From positions 1-64,000 of the forward strand of contig NZ_JALKFZ020000187.1 in the NCBI RefSeq assembly GCF_023243075.1: a stretch of 64,000 nt of DNA, read 5' to 3'. Position 1 is the stretch's first letter. The number at the start of each line of letters is the position of its first letter. The notes beneath the pieces were generated by a model. The model saw only the letters and a list, made by a program, of their open reading frames with translations. It was not told the origin of the DNA and ran no database searches. Of the stretch, positions 25,278 through 35,252 are shown in pieces. The translations under genes were made by a program, and so were the position numbers. Source of the DNA: Frankia sp. AiPa1 (lineage in GTDB: Bacteria > Actinomycetota > Actinomycetes > Frankiales > Frankiaceae).

Positions 25278-28200
25278 TCACCGCCGACCGACCGCCGCTG
25301 CCGCCGCTTCGAGTTCGGCGAGTTCCTGCTGGTGATGGCTGAGCCCATACGTCAACCAGAACGCGGCGTCGTTACGCTCAGTAAGAGCCCAGGCCATCGC
25401 GTCCTGAGTGGCCTCGGTGTCCTCGAGGTCGACGATGAGACGTAGCCAGGGCAGGGTCTCGGGGTCGTCACGCCAGGTGCGCGCGAGCACCCAGGCCATC
25501 GCCTCGCGGACCTCAGGAGAGACATCGTTGCAGGCGAGTCGCCGCACGACGGCGACCGAGTCCGGCTCGGACGGCCAGTGGCGCGCGATGGCCTCGCCGG
25601 CGGCTCGGCGCACCTCGGACCAGCCCGCGCCGGTGGCCAGCTCATGCAGCCATGGCAGGACCTCCGGTTCCGCCGCCCAGTACCGTGCCACGGCCGCGAC
25701 GGCCTCTTCTCGGCTGGTTCCATAAGGATCGGATCTGACCCGCTCCCGCAGCCACCGCATCATGTCGATATCACCGCTCTGCAGCCGCGCGACCAGCCGA
25801 ATGGCCTCGCGGCGACACTGCCAATCGGCGTCGAGGACGGCTCGTTCCCGTAACCAGGCGCACGCCGCCCCAGGATCTCCCCGCAGAGCGGCGATCATGG
25901 CACGGCGAGCGGCTCGGCGGGTCTCCCCCGCGACATCGGTCTCCGCTCGACGACGGGCGACGTCCACCAGGCCCGGATCAGTGCAGAAGTGTCGCGCGAG
26001 CGCATCCAGCGCGGCCCGCCGCACGTGCCACATGGTGTCCTGTTCCGCGTGGCGCAGCAGCACGGCCATCGTGGACGGCCTGTCCGGCGCAGTGCAATGC
26101 GCAAGCAGCCGTAGGGCGAAGCTGCGCACCTCTTCAGCCGCCGTACTACTCGCAACACCGCGCAGGAAATCCGCAGTTTGTGGGTCCGCGGGCGCTACCG
26201 TGACCAGCAGGCGTAGCGCGGTGCGCCACACCAGGCCGACCACGTTGTCCTCGGTGGCTCGCTTCTGCAGCCACGGCCGGAGCTCATCCCAGCTGCCGGG
26301 GTCGGCCGCCAGCGCGCGCAGCGCTGCCCGACGTACCTCCCCGCGGTGCGCCACGACAGCCTGGTCGGTGATCCAGGACCGAACCGCCGGGTCGTCCCGG
26401 CCGTGCCAGCCGACCGCCCGCACCGCCGCGGCCCGAACCCGGGCGTCGCGGTCGGCGGTGGCGCGGTCCCGCAGCCACACCAGGACGTCGGTATCCGCCG
26501 TGCGGGCGGCGGCGATCCCGTTGACCAGGGCGCACCGCACGGACCAGTCATCCTCGGTGCGCATGAGCTCGCTGAGCCGGCGAGGTGTCTCCGGCTCGTC
26601 GCGGCGCGCAGCCGCCACCGCGCGCACGATCCGCCGCCGCTCCTGCCAGCTCTGGCTCGGCAGGTGCGCACGAAGCTGCGGCCACGGCGCGGAGACGGGA
26701 TCATCCAGCCGGGAGCCGGGGTGGCCCGCTGTGGCCGCCCTTACCACACGTTCGCGTCTGCTCGACCATCCCTGCGTGGCGGCGACGAGGTCGTCCGGCG
26801 CATCGCCCCTGATGTTGTCCAGAGCACGGAACGCCGCACGCCGGACCTTCCAGCGCGGGTCGGACTGGACGATGCCGAGCAGGTGACGCAGTCGTGCCGG
26901 GCTGCCATCCGCGAGTTGGGCAAGAGCCTGGGCAGCCTGGGCGGCCACATCGCTGGACCGGTCGTCCACGCGGTGCACCAACCAGGCCCGCAGCCTCGCC
27001 GGCGGCGGCCGAAGGCGGGAGTACGCAGCAACCGCCTCGGCTCGCACGTTCGCCGCGTCGTCGTTCTCGGCGATCTCCCGCAGCAGCCGTCCAACGCCGC
27101 CCGAGCCCGCAGGACCATCGAGATAACTGACTGCCTGCAGCCGGACACGGCGTGCGGGGTCCCGCACCGCGGCCTGGCGCACCACACGCCGGCACATCGG
27201 ATCCGCCGACCACCCCTGGACGAGAGCGAAAAGAGCCATCTGACGATTGCCGGAATTGCGAGCCGCCACGGCCCGCTCAGCCAGCAGCGCAGCCGTCCCG
27301 GCGCGATCCGGATGATGAAGGGCGAGGGACTCGATGGCCCACCTGCGCGGATTGCCGTATCGGTGACCGGTGGCGATGTCGCGCAGCAGCGGCGCCACGA
27401 CAGGATGCAGTGGCCATACCCGGCACAGCGCGGCGATGGCAGGCGACTGGATGTTCCAGTCGGCGTCCCGGGCGTTGTCCAACAGCCAGGGCACCGTCCG
27501 AGGATCGTCGGGCCAGCCCTCCACGATCAGGACGGTCGCCCTCGCCTTGACGTCCCAGTGCGGGTCGGCGACAACCCGCTGCCGCAGCAACGGCAGCGTG
27601 GGCGGGTCATCCCGGGCGCCCCGGGCCAGCGCCGTCAACGCGGCGAGCCGCACATCTTCATCGGGGTCGTTGACCGCGCGTTCGCGAAGCCAGGAGCGGA
27701 CATCGTCCGCTTGGCCCCACCGCTGGGCGGCGGCGCGCAGCGCGGTCAGCCGGACGTCCTCGTCCGCGTCGACGCTCCCGCGCCGCATCAGCCAGGCGCG
27801 GCCGTCGGCCGGCTCGGACTCCCGTAGCTGGGCCAGATGGACGACCGCGTTCTCCCGGACAGACCAGACCTCGTCCGTCTCCGCCCGCTGCCGAAGCCAG
27901 GGTGCGACGCGGGGATCGTCGGCCCAGGCACTCGCGATGGCGGCAAGGGCCGATTGCCGGGGATATCGGTCCGGATCGCGTTCGGACCGGTCCATCAGCC
28001 AGGCGACCGTGGCGTCCGGGTCCTTCCATACCCGGCCGATACTCTTGATGACTTCGCCTCGAACCCCGGAGTCCGGATCCACGGTGGCCCGCTCCGCCAG
28101 CCATGGCACGGCGGCGGCCCCGTCCCGGTCCGAGTCGGCCAGGCCCCGCAGGATGGTGCGGCGGACCTCCATGTCGGGGTCCCGCTCCGCAGCCGCCCGC

Positions 28201-31200
28201 AGCACGTCCACCAACCGTGGAGGACGCTCGGCCCGCGGAAGGAGGGTGAGCAGCGCGCGCGCCGCCGCCAGACGCCCGGAGGCGATGGCTTCGCGTTCGA
28301 GCCGTTCCACCAGCCACCCGTGGGTCGCCGGCTCGTCGGCCCAGCCGGATGCCACGGCCTCGATCACCGCCTGCCGGACGGAGCCCAGGTCGTCGCGCTC
28401 GACGCGCCCGCAGACCCAGGCCCGCATCCCGGGGCGGGAGCGCCACTGCCGAGCCGCCACCCGGATCGCCTCCGCCCGCACCGTGGGATGCAGATCGGAC
28501 TCGGCACGGTCACGCACCACCGCCAGCAGGTCCTCGTCCGCGGCCGGGTCCGGCACCCGCACCGCGCGGAGGGCCGCATGGCGGATCTCCCAGCGGCCGG
28601 CGGTGTGCAACCGCGCCCGCAGCCAGGCGGCGGTCTCGGGGCTGCCCGCCGCCCGCGCCGCGAGCTCGTCGGCAGCCGCCCGGCGAAGATCTGCCGCCGG
28701 GTCCTGATCGGCCAGACCACGAAGCCTTGCTTCGAGGTCCGGTGGCTCGGGCCGGGTTTCGATCAGTTTCTTCAGCGCCCTCACCCGGACAAAAGTGGAA
28801 ATCTCCTGTTCCAGCCGCGCCTGGAGCCACTCCCACAGCTCGGCCCCGGGCGCCGAGCGATCCGCGACGGCTTCCACCGCCCGCCAGCGAACTACGGCCA
28901 CCGGGTCGCGCTCGGCGCACCCGCGCAACACCGTCAACGACACGTCCGACGACGAGGCAGGCTCCGCGGCGTACTGCCCGAGCGCGGCCACGGCCGCGTC
29001 CCGCAACGTCCAGTCCCACAGGTAGACCGCCCGCGCCCGCAACAGGGTCGCCACCTCATCGCGATCCGGAAACAGGCAGGCCAGCAGGCGGCTGGCGAAG
29101 CGGCAGGCCGGGGTGCGAATAATCAGGGCACCGATCGCCTGGAACCAGGCGAACGCCTCCTCCCGCCCGGGCCAGTCCGCGCCCACCTGGGCGACCGCGG
29201 GCAGCAGCTCGTCGTCGAGGAAGGCGTCGACGGTCTGCTCGCCGTCGCCGGAACGCTCGATCAGATCGATGACCTGACCCAGCAGGAGCCGCGCCGCACC
29301 CGCGCCCACGTGGCGGTTGCGCATCTCCGCCAGGCATCGCACGGCGAGCAGGACATTGCGGGGAGGCCGGTCATTGAACCTCGGCAGCCAGGGCAGGTTC
29401 GCGTCCCGCAGCAGGTACTCGATCACGCCGGCGACGAACCGCTCGTGCAGCATGCCGGCGATCAGCAGGAGGACCTCACGCCACGAGTCCTCCTCCCAGC
29501 GTCGTCCGAAAACGTCGCGGCGCAGGTCCTCGGCGGACATTTCCTGGGTGCGCTCGAAACGCCGCCGGATGTGCTCGGCGCAGAAGAACTCCAGGAATGC
29601 ACGGTGCACGAACCCGTACACCTCGGCGCCGTAGCGGCTGAGAATGAAGTTGCGTTCCCGGAACTGGTTTATCATCTCCTCCGCGATGACCTTCGAGCTC
29701 GCCGGGTCACGCTGGTACCGCTCCTGGAGATAGGCCTCGATCTCACCGACCAGATCATCGTGGTGGATGACGTTGCCGATCAGCCCGTGCCGGCCGCTCT
29801 GCATCCGGTTCGCGATGCGCCGCAGCAGCTCGCGTTTGTCCTCCTTGCCGATGAAGTTCGCCTCGACCCGGCGGTCCCGCAGGTAGCGGTTCACGTCCCA
29901 GTGCTCGACGAGCACCGAGGCCGCGTGGTCGTACACCTCCCACCGTTCACGGGGCAGTTCCTGATGTTTGCCGATGATGGCGAGGATGGTGAGCAGCAGC
30001 GGATTCGAGGCCAGTTCCTCGATGGGCCGGGAACCGGCGATGGCCGCCGTCAGCCGGCTGCGCCGCTCGTTGGCCCGCCCGTCGTCCTCGCCGAGCGCGA
30101 CCGAGTACCACCTGGTGAGAAACTCGCTGGTCTGGGCCCGGTCGAGGTCCTGAATGGTGTAGTGCGCGAACCCCGCATCCGTGAGAATAGACCGCCGATA
30201 GCCGATGATCCGGGAGGTGACGATGATGCGGACGTGGGGGAACTCCACGGCGAAACCGGCGATCCGCCGCGCTACCGCGTCCCGCTGCGCTGGTTCGAAG
30301 ATCTCGTCGAGGCCGTCGAAGACCACCTGCGCGTCCGCGCCGGCACGCAGGTAGGGCACAAGATGCTTCGCCGGCACGCCGAGACCATCGGTGCGGGCAA
30401 GATGGTCGATGTACTCGACGAACGTGTCGAAACGGCCCTGGGTCTGCGCGAGCGCCCGCAGTTCGATGAACAGCGGAAGCGTGGTGGGGGCCGTGGGGGT
30501 CTGCTCGTCGGTCATCCGCAGGACCGAGTACCGGGCCAGGGAGGACTTGCCCGCGCCGGGGTCACCGAGCAGCACCAGCAGCCGATCCCCGCCGGAGAGC
30601 AGCTCCAGCACCGGCCGACGTGGATGGGCGCTGTAGCTTTTCCGGGCGGCGGCCAGGGTCGCCTCGTCCAGGCCCGCCGGCAGCTCGCTGCGCTGGATCT
30701 CTCCGCCGGCCTCCAGCCGGCGCCAGATCTCCTTCGGCAGCTCCACGGGCGGGGGGTTCTCCCGCACGTCCTGCGGTACGAAGACGCTCCGCAGCGCGAT
30801 GGGCACGTGTTCGTCCCGCTGCGCGGGGGTCAGCGCCTCCAGGTCAAGGCGTCGGTACTGCTGGTCGAGCCGGGTGAAATACGCCTGCAGAACCGACGCG
30901 GGAATCCGCGGGTCGGCTCCGTCCACACTCGCGGTGCCCGTCGCCTGACCGTTCTCGCCCTGAACCTTGCGTCGTTCGACAAGCGCCTGGTACAGCGACG
31001 TCTCAAGATGGTCGGCGCTGTTGACAAAGCACAGCGTCAAGCCGGCCGCCGGCCTGCCGAGCCGGCGGCGAAAAGCAACCTGCGACGCACCCCGCTCCGG
31101 ATCCGTGCACGCCTTGGGGGGCAGCCTGAGATCGCTTGATTCCTCGTGCAGGCAGAAGACCAACCGCGGTAGGCCGAGCTCGGTGGCCACGTTGAACTCA

Positions 31201-31463
31201 AGTTCGGTATAAGAGATAGGATCCAGTTCCGGGACCAGCGAGCCGTAGCGGAAGCCGACCACGGCGACGTAGACGTCCGACGAGCCAAGGCGTTCCCGGC
31301 AGTACTGCGCGGGTGGCTCATCGCGGGCGGTGAAGTCGCTCATGTCGACAGGGACCTCGCCCGCGCGGGTAACCGCCGCCTTCGCCGCTGCCACGAACGG
31401 CCGGGCGGCCGGATACTCGGCGAGCTCCGACGTATGGCTCAGGAAAACCCGCCACACCCCCAT
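25278..31463 (-). CDS. Giant DUF4062 - NACHT NTPase - HEAT-repeat protein
   Basis: The protein has 2061 residues. The N-terminus (VFLSHTSEL, SSDVYVAVVGFRYGS, SYTELEFNVA; about 1-150) is a DUF4062 domain. A NACHT NTPase follows with Walker A GDPGAGKSS (about 300), Walker B FDGLDEIF (about 382), a sensor segment IIVTSRIIGYRR and, near 615, FVHRAFLEFFCAEHI. From about residue 780 to the end runs an array of HEAT-like repeats of roughly 32 residues with the pattern D-x-VR-x2-A-x2-A...W-x-DDP...WLR. By length there are about 40 repeats. NACHT proteins with repeat tails act as oligomerising sensors, several of them antiphage. The ligand is unknown. A TANNNT box 7 nt before ATG suggests a leaderless transcript. 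Confidence 0.88.
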   Translation of the reverse strand: MGVWRVFLSHTSELAEYPAARPFVAAAKAAVTRAGEVPVDMSDFTARDEPPAQYCRERLGSSDVYVAVVGFRYGSLVPELDPISYTELEFNVATELGLPRLVFCLHEESSDLRLPPKACTDPERGASQVAFRRRLGRPAAGLTLCFVNSADHLETSLYQALVERRKVQGENGQATGTASVDGADPRIPASVLQAYFTRLDQQYRRLDLEALTPAQRDEHVPIALRSVFVPQDVRENPPPVELPKEIWRRLEAGGEIQRSELPAGLDEATLAAARKSYSAHPRRPVLELLSGGDRLLVLLGDPGAGKSSLARYSVLRMTDEQTPTAPTTLPLFIELRALAQTQGRFDTFVEYIDHLARTDGLGVPAKHLVPYLRAGADAQVVFDGLDEIFEPAQRDAVARRIAGFAVEFPHVRIIVTSRIIGYRRSILTDAGFAHYTIQDLDRAQTSEFLTRWYSVALGEDDGRANERRSRLTAAIAGSRPIEELASNPLLLTILAIIGKHQELPRERWEVYDHAASVLVEHWDVNRYLRDRRVEANFIGKEDKRELLRRIANRMQSGRHGLIGNVIHHDDLVGEIEAYLQERYQRDPASSKVIAEEMINQFRERNFILSRYGAEVYGFVHRAFLEFFCAEHIRRRFERTQEMSAEDLRRDVFGRRWEEDSWREVLLLIAGMLHERFVAGVIEYLLRDANLPWLPRFNDRPPRNVLLAVRCLAEMRNRHVGAGAARLLLGQVIDLIERSGDGEQTVDAFLDDELLPAVAQVGADWPGREEAFAWFQAIGALIIRTPACRFASRLLACLFPDRDEVATLLRARAVYLWDWTLRDAAVAALGQYAAEPASSSDVSLTVLRGCAERDPVAVVRWRAVEAVADRSAPGAELWEWLQARLEQEISTFVRVRALKKLIETRPEPPDLEARLRGLADQDPAADLRRAAADELAARAAGSPETAAWLRARLHTAGRWEIRHAALRAVRVPDPAADEDLLAVVRDRAESDLHPTVRAEAIRVAARQWRSRPGMRAWVCGRVERDDLGSVRQAVIEAVASGWADEPATHGWLVERLEREAIASGRLAAARALLTLLPRAERPPRLVDVLRAAAERDPDMEVRRTILRGLADSDRDGAAAVPWLAERATVDPDSGVRGEVIKSIGRVWKDPDATVAWLMDRSERDPDRYPRQSALAAIASAWADDPRVAPWLRQRAETDEVWSVRENAVVHLAQLRESEPADGRAWLMRRGSVDADEDVRLTALRAAAQRWGQADDVRSWLRERAVNDPDEDVRLAALTALARGARDDPPTLPLLRQRVVADPHWDVKARATVLIVEGWPDDPRTVPWLLDNARDADWNIQSPAIAALCRVWPLHPVVAPLLRDIATGHRYGNPRRWAIESLALHHPDRAGTAALLAERAVAARNSGNRQMALFALVQGWSADPMCRRVVRQAAVRDPARRVRLQAVSYLDGPAGSGGVGRLLREIAENDDAANVRAEAVAAYSRLRPPPARLRAWLVHRVDDRSSDVAAQAAQALAQLADGSPARLRHLLGIVQSDPRWKVRRAAFRALDNIRGDAPDDLVAATQGWSSRRERVVRAATAGHPGSRLDDPVSAPWPQLRAHLPSQSWQERRRIVRAVAAARRDEPETPRRLSELMRTEDDWSVRCALVNGIAAARTADTDVLVWLRDRATADRDARVRAAAVRAVGWHGRDDPAVRSWITDQAVVAHRGEVRRAALRALAADPGSWDELRPWLQKRATEDNVVGLVWRTALRLLVTVAPADPQTADFLRGVASSTAAEEVRSFALRLLAHCTAPDRPSTMAVLLRHAEQDTMWHVRRAALDALARHFCTDPGLVDVARRRAETDVAGETRRAARRAMIAALRGDPGAACAWLRERAVLDADWQCRREAIRLVARLQSGDIDMMRWLRERVRSDPYGTSREEAVAAVARYWAAEPEVLPWLHELATGAGWSEVRRAAGEAIARHWPSEPDSVAVVRRLACNDVSPEVREAMAWVLARTWRDDPETLPWLRLIVDLEDTEATQDAMAWALTERNDAAFWLTYGLSHHQQELAELEAAAAAVGRR

Positions 31464-31470
31464 ACGATCA

Positions 31471-31476
31471 ACGGTA
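31471..31476 (-). promoter_or_regulatory. Leaderless-type -10 box for the NACHT/HEAT gene
   Basis: On the minus strand TACCGT is followed by 7 nt and then the ATG at 31463. This spacing is that of actinobacterial leaderless promoters. Confidence 0.35.
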
Positions 31477-31709
31477 GCACTTCACCACAGTCACCGTGAG
31501 GGGCACGAAGAGCCCGGACGAACCCGCTCCCCCGCCCGAGTTCGCGGCCGCTTTTGACAGCTTTCCCGGGACCCGCCGCGCCACAAGGGTTAGGCTCCGC
31601 GGTTTGCCGCCGGCACCGCGCGCCGCGTCAACCGATACCAGACGCCTGCACCGGCCTCGGGCGTTTCGGCCGCGGTTCGCTCCGGCTACCCGTCAACAAA
31701 CGCCGAATG

Positions 31710-32150
31710 CTACCGGCTGTCGTCGCGCAGGCGGGCGAGTTCGGCGTTCCAGTCGACCTGGTCGCCCTCGGCGCCCGGGGGGACGGCGGCGTAGGCGTCA
31801 CGCAGGAACGCGGCGACGGGGGCGTACGGCAACTGCACGTCGGCCCGGCCCGACGCGGAGGTCAGCGACAGGGCGAGCAGCCGGCTGTCGCCGTGGAAGT
31901 CCGGACGGACCTCCACCGCGCCGACCCCGGCCGGTCGCCGGATGCCGTCGATCAGTAGCTGGCGGGCGAACGTCCAGGTCACCGTACGCACGTCGGTGGT
32001 GCGCAGCCGCAGGCCGACGGCATACGGGTCGGCCTTGTCAAAGCACAGCGCCGCGGTGAACGGCACCCGGGTTCCGTCCGGCTGGACGTAGTACGCCGTC
32101 ATCGACCGCTCGAAGGAGCCGCCGCCCGCCGGACCGCCCTGCAACGACAT
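31710..32150 (-). CDS. SsgA/SsgB-like sporulation and cell-division regulator
   Basis: The 146-residue protein is a member of the SsgA-like (SALP) family found in morphologically complex actinobacteria. Diagnostic parts are VPFTAALCFDKADPYAVGLR, VTWTFARQLLIDGI, PAGVGAVEVRP and the C-terminal DVQLPYAPVAAFLRDAY. These proteins localise FtsZ or remodel the wall at septa. The ATG at 32150 gives the family-length protein; the frame upstream is a shadow. It stands alone, transcribed away from the PAP2 gene. The residues do not say which paralogue class it is. Confidence 0.88.
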   Translation of the reverse strand: MSLQGGPAGGGSFERSMTAYYVQPDGTRVPFTAALCFDKADPYAVGLRLRTTDVRTVTWTFARQLLIDGIRRPAGVGAVEVRPDFHGDSRLLALSLTSASGRADVQLPYAPVAAFLRDAYAAVPPGAEGDQVDWNAELARLRDDSR

Positions 32151-32799
32151 CCCATCCCCCCGTTCCTCACTGTCCGCTACGGACGCGCTGTCCCACCACG
32201 GGCGCGGCAAGACTGGCGGCCCGCCGTTCAAGGTGCCGCAGCCCATCGTCACACACCTGCGCTGTCGGCCATACCCGTCGTGGCTTGTCCTGCTTGTCAA
32301 GCGCCTCCCCGTCCGGCCGCTCGCCGATCACCAGGTGGAAGCCCGCGCCCAGGTCGCGCCGCGTGGATCTCCGGCTCGCGGCCGCGTTCATAACCGTGCG
32401 CGAATGAGGTCCGCGAGAAGGGTCCGTTCCGAGGGGACCGGTCGCATGCCGTCGCTCCCAGGGCGTACAGGTCTGTGTGAATGGGCCAGGAGACATCCTC
32501 CCGGGTGTGACGCCGCTCTGTCATGTCCTCGCTGCGCTCTGCGGCGAGATGGCGCGCCTACGGCACCAAGACGGCACCTAACCAGCACCGGAATGCGCCG
32601 CCGGGCCGGTAGTGGCGCCGTCACGTAGCCCGCTCTGTGCCGTCGGGAGGTCGCCGGGATGGCACTGGCGCGGCGCTGGGAATGGCACACCGCCCAGGCG
32701 CACGGTGATGCATGACGGTCCTGCCTGGTTGATCGCGCCGGGGTTCGGGCCGTGAGGTGCCGGACGGTCCGGCATGACGGCTGAGGAGCCGGCCCGGCG
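32151..32799. other. Intergenic stretch without convincing gene
   Basis: About 650 bases hold only short frames. One on the minus strand (near 32460) reads DLYALGATACD, faintly like a piece of a Ser/Thr kinase, but no catalytic motifs accompany it. No repeat was identified. Confidence 0.4.
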
Positions 32800-33723
32800 T
32801 CACGCGCGCGGCCGGTCTACCTGATCGGCAAAGACGTGATCGCCCGTGGCTGACGGGACCACTGATCCTATGGGCCGTCGTGGCGGCTCGGTTTCCCGCG
32901 CGGATGGTCGGCGGCGGGCGAGGACGCGGGCACGCAGGCGACGCAGGGCCACGCTCAGGGCATGGCCCACGACGATGGCGAGCACGAGCAGGGCGACGGC
33001 GAGGATGCCGTCGGCCCACCAGTGGTTGGCGGTGACGACGACGACGAGGGTCGTGACGACCGGGTGGACGAGGATCAGCCAGCGCCAGCGACTCGGGCTC
33101 ACCCGGATCACCTCGTAGGCGATCAGGCAGGCCCAGCCCACATGCACCGAGGGCAGGGCCGAAAGCTGCGCGGCGACGCCGGCGCCGAACTCTCCGTACA
33201 CGGACTGTCCAAGCCGCACCGCCTCGTCGACGAAGCCGACCGAGGTGAGCATCCGCGGCGGCGCGGTCGGCAGAAACATGTGGAACAGCAGGGACGAGCC
33301 GGTGAACAGCACAATCGTGGTACGCACCGAGGGATAGGACGTGCGGTGGCGCAGGAACAGCCAGACCAGGAACACGTTCATTGCCGGGAAGTGCACCCAG
33401 CTGTAGAACACGTTCGCGGCCCGCAGCCAGGACTCGTGGCGGAGCATGAACCGCTCCATCGCCAGCTCGCTGGGCAGATGCAGCGTGCGTTCGGTCCGCC
33501 AGATCCAGTCGGCGCGTTCCATCGCCCCGTTGACCCGGGTCACGCCGAGGATCCGGGCGATCTGCCAGAGGGTGAACAGGCCGAGAATCGTCCCGGCCTC
33601 CTGGCTCGCGGCGGCGAGGAAACCGAGCGCCCGGCGGGGCCACCAGCGGCCCACCACCCGGGCGAGCACCGCCAGCACCAGCAGCACGCCGGCCGCGACC
33701 CCCGCCTGCTGCCATAGTGGCAT
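32800..33723 (-). CDS. PAP2-family membrane phosphatase / inositolphosphotransferase-like
   Basis: A protein of about 307 residues with several transmembrane helices. The PAP2 motifs are visible as FLPTAPPR, PSVHVGW (catalytic His) and ANHWWADG. The long N-terminal helix set with RTERTLHLPSE and ANVFYSWVHFPAM resembles the Aur1/Ipt1-type branch common in actinobacteria. It probably dephosphorylates or transfers a lipid-linked phosphate at the membrane. ATG 33723 has a GGAGGG some 13 bases before; GTG 33759 is an alternative. The last 40 residues are a hydrophilic tail. The 266 bases before it (to 33990) show no gene. Confidence 0.85.
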   Translation of the reverse strand: MPLWQQAGVAAGVLLVLAVLARVVGRWWPRRALGFLAAASQEAGTILGLFTLWQIARILGVTRVNGAMERADWIWRTERTLHLPSELAMERFMLRHESWLRAANVFYSWVHFPAMNVFLVWLFLRHRTSYPSVRTTIVLFTGSSLLFHMFLPTAPPRMLTSVGFVDEAVRLGQSVYGEFGAGVAAQLSALPSVHVGWACLIAYEVIRVSPSRWRWLILVHPVVTTLVVVVTANHWWADGILAVALLVLAIVVGHALSVALRRLRARVLARRRPSARETEPPRRPIGSVVPSATGDHVFADQVDRPRA

Positions 33724-33989
33724 CGCCTGCGCCGCCCTCCGCCCCGCCCCGACACACACTCCCCCGCTGCCGGTCGCGGCGGAGTCGGGCCAGTGCGTCG
33801 GCGTCGGCGCGGCGGCCGTCCGAGGACCTCCGAACTGTCACGTTACGTCCCGCCGCCACCGGGCGCAGACAGGGCCCCGGACGGTGCTCGACGAGTCGTC
33901 GTACGACAGCCCGGCACCGGTCGCGAGACGCCGGCGCCGTCCACCACGCTCCGATGGGTGACGCACCGTGTGGTCGGGCCGGGGCCCGC

Positions 33990-35252
33990 TCAGACGCCGG
34001 GGGTGAGCTCGCGACCGCAGAGGTTCGTCTCGTCGGGGTCGAACGCGGTGCCGGCGGCGTTGACCCGCAGCAGCCCGAAGCAGGCACCCGGGTGGGCCTG
34101 GGCGAGCGCGACATTGGTCGGCCCGAGCAGGCCGTCCGCGTCGTAGCCGGTCAGCCCACGCATCGCGGCGAGGAAGGCGCCGCGGGTCGGGCAGGGACCG
34201 GCGGCCCGCAGGCCACGCAGGAACAGGTCGGCGTCGATGTAGGAGACCAGGGGGCTCTCCTGATCGGGATCAGCGAGCTGCGGGGCGTAACGGTGCATCG
34301 CGTCCAGGTAGCGGACCGTCGGCGGCCCGCCGACCTCGAACGGCCGGTACGACACCGGGACGAGCATGCCGGCGAGCGACGGATCGCCCGGGCGCAACAG
34401 GCCACGATCGTAGGCGCCGATGGCCAGCACGACATCCGGTTCACCGCCGGCCGCCTCGATCGCGGCGAGCAGCGCCGGCATCGCCGGCGCGGCGAGCATG
34501 GTGACCACGGCGTCGGCGCCGGAGTCGACGATCCGGCGAGCGAGCTCGGTGACGCTGTCCGCACCGGCGAGGTAGGGACTGTTGCCGACCACCCGCACCC
34601 CGGCCGCCTGTAGGCTCTGCGCGACCCGGTCCGCCGTCCCGGACACGGGCGCCGATATCCCGGCCCGCACGAGATACGCCGCCCCACCACCGCGCGCCGC
34701 CACGGCCCGGCCATAGGTGTCGACCGCCGTGCCGGCCGCGTTCATCACGGCGAACATGTTCCGGTTGGTCGTCCAGACCTGCTCGGTGGCGAGGCCGACC
34801 ACCGGGACCCCCTGCTCGGCGAGATAGGCGGCACCGCCCGACGCGACCGGGGTGAACTCCAACATTCCGAAAACACCCTGCTGGTCGACCAGGTCGTGCG
34901 CGCCGATGAGATTTCCCTGCGCCGTCCCGGCGTCATCCCGCCAGGAGTAGACGATTTTACGGCCGTTGATTCCCCCGGCGGCGTTGACGGCGCCGATACG
35001 CGCGTCGACGCCGGCCCGCGCCGCCTGGAACCCTGCTGCCAGCACGCCCGAGTCCGGCATCAGCAGGCCCAGCCGAATCTCGTTCCTCGTCACTCCCGGG
35101 GTGCTGCTCGTATCCACGCACGACGATGCGATACCCGGTGTCCGGGAACAGGTCGATATCCCGACAAGCAGCAGGGAGAGCATCGTCGGCAGCCCCATCC
35201 AGGCCGCGAGGCGCCCTGCCTCCCGCCGATGCCTCCTCGTCCGCCGTTCCAC
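33990..35252 (-). CDS. Branched-chain amino acid-type ABC substrate-binding lipoprotein
   Basis: A periplasmic-binding-type I protein of about 420 residues. An Arg-rich n-region and hydrophobic stretch (WMGLPTMLSLLLVGISTC) form a signal peptide with a likely lipid-modified Cys. The mature part opens STPGVTRNEIRLGLLMPDSG and continues VNAAGGINGRKIVYSWRDDA. It ends with a Cys pair region like its paralogue at 43403-44635 (STPGV...EV-x-VG; NAAGGVNGRK). No permease or ATPase genes adjoin. GTG 35252 is chosen for signal-peptide logic; ATG 35198 is possible. The frame remains open to 36137, but that extension is low-complexity and probably not translated as part of this protein. Confidence 0.8.
   Translation of the reverse strand: MERRTRRHRREAGRLAAWMGLPTMLSLLLVGISTCSRTPGIASSCVDTSSTPGVTRNEIRLGLLMPDSGVLAAGFQAARAGVDARIGAVNAAGGINGRKIVYSWRDDAGTAQGNLIGAHDLVDQQGVFGMLEFTPVASGGAAYLAEQGVPVVGLATEQVWTTNRNMFAVMNAAGTAVDTYGRAVAARGGGAAYLVRAGISAPVSGTADRVAQSLQAAGVRVVGNSPYLAGADSVTELARRIVDSGADAVVTMLAAPAMPALLAAIEAAGGEPDVVLAIGAYDRGLLRPGDPSLAGMLVPVSYRPFEVGGPPTVRYLDAMHRYAPQLADPDQESPLVSYIDADLFLRGLRAAGPCPTRGAFLAAMRGLTGYDADGLLGPTNVALAQAHPGACFGLLRVNAAGTAFDPDETNLCGRELTPGV

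Noticed and set aside
27837..31139. A 1100-codon plus-strand frame opposite the NACHT/HEAT gene
   Set aside because: It is the antisense shadow of a clear gene. Its translation is Arg/Gly/Pro/His-rich without any domain, as expected for high-GC antisense frames.
32297..32524. Possible Ser/Thr kinase fragment (DLYALGATACD) on the minus strand
   Set aside because: The resemblance is only one short motif, with no HRD, DFG or P-loop nearby.
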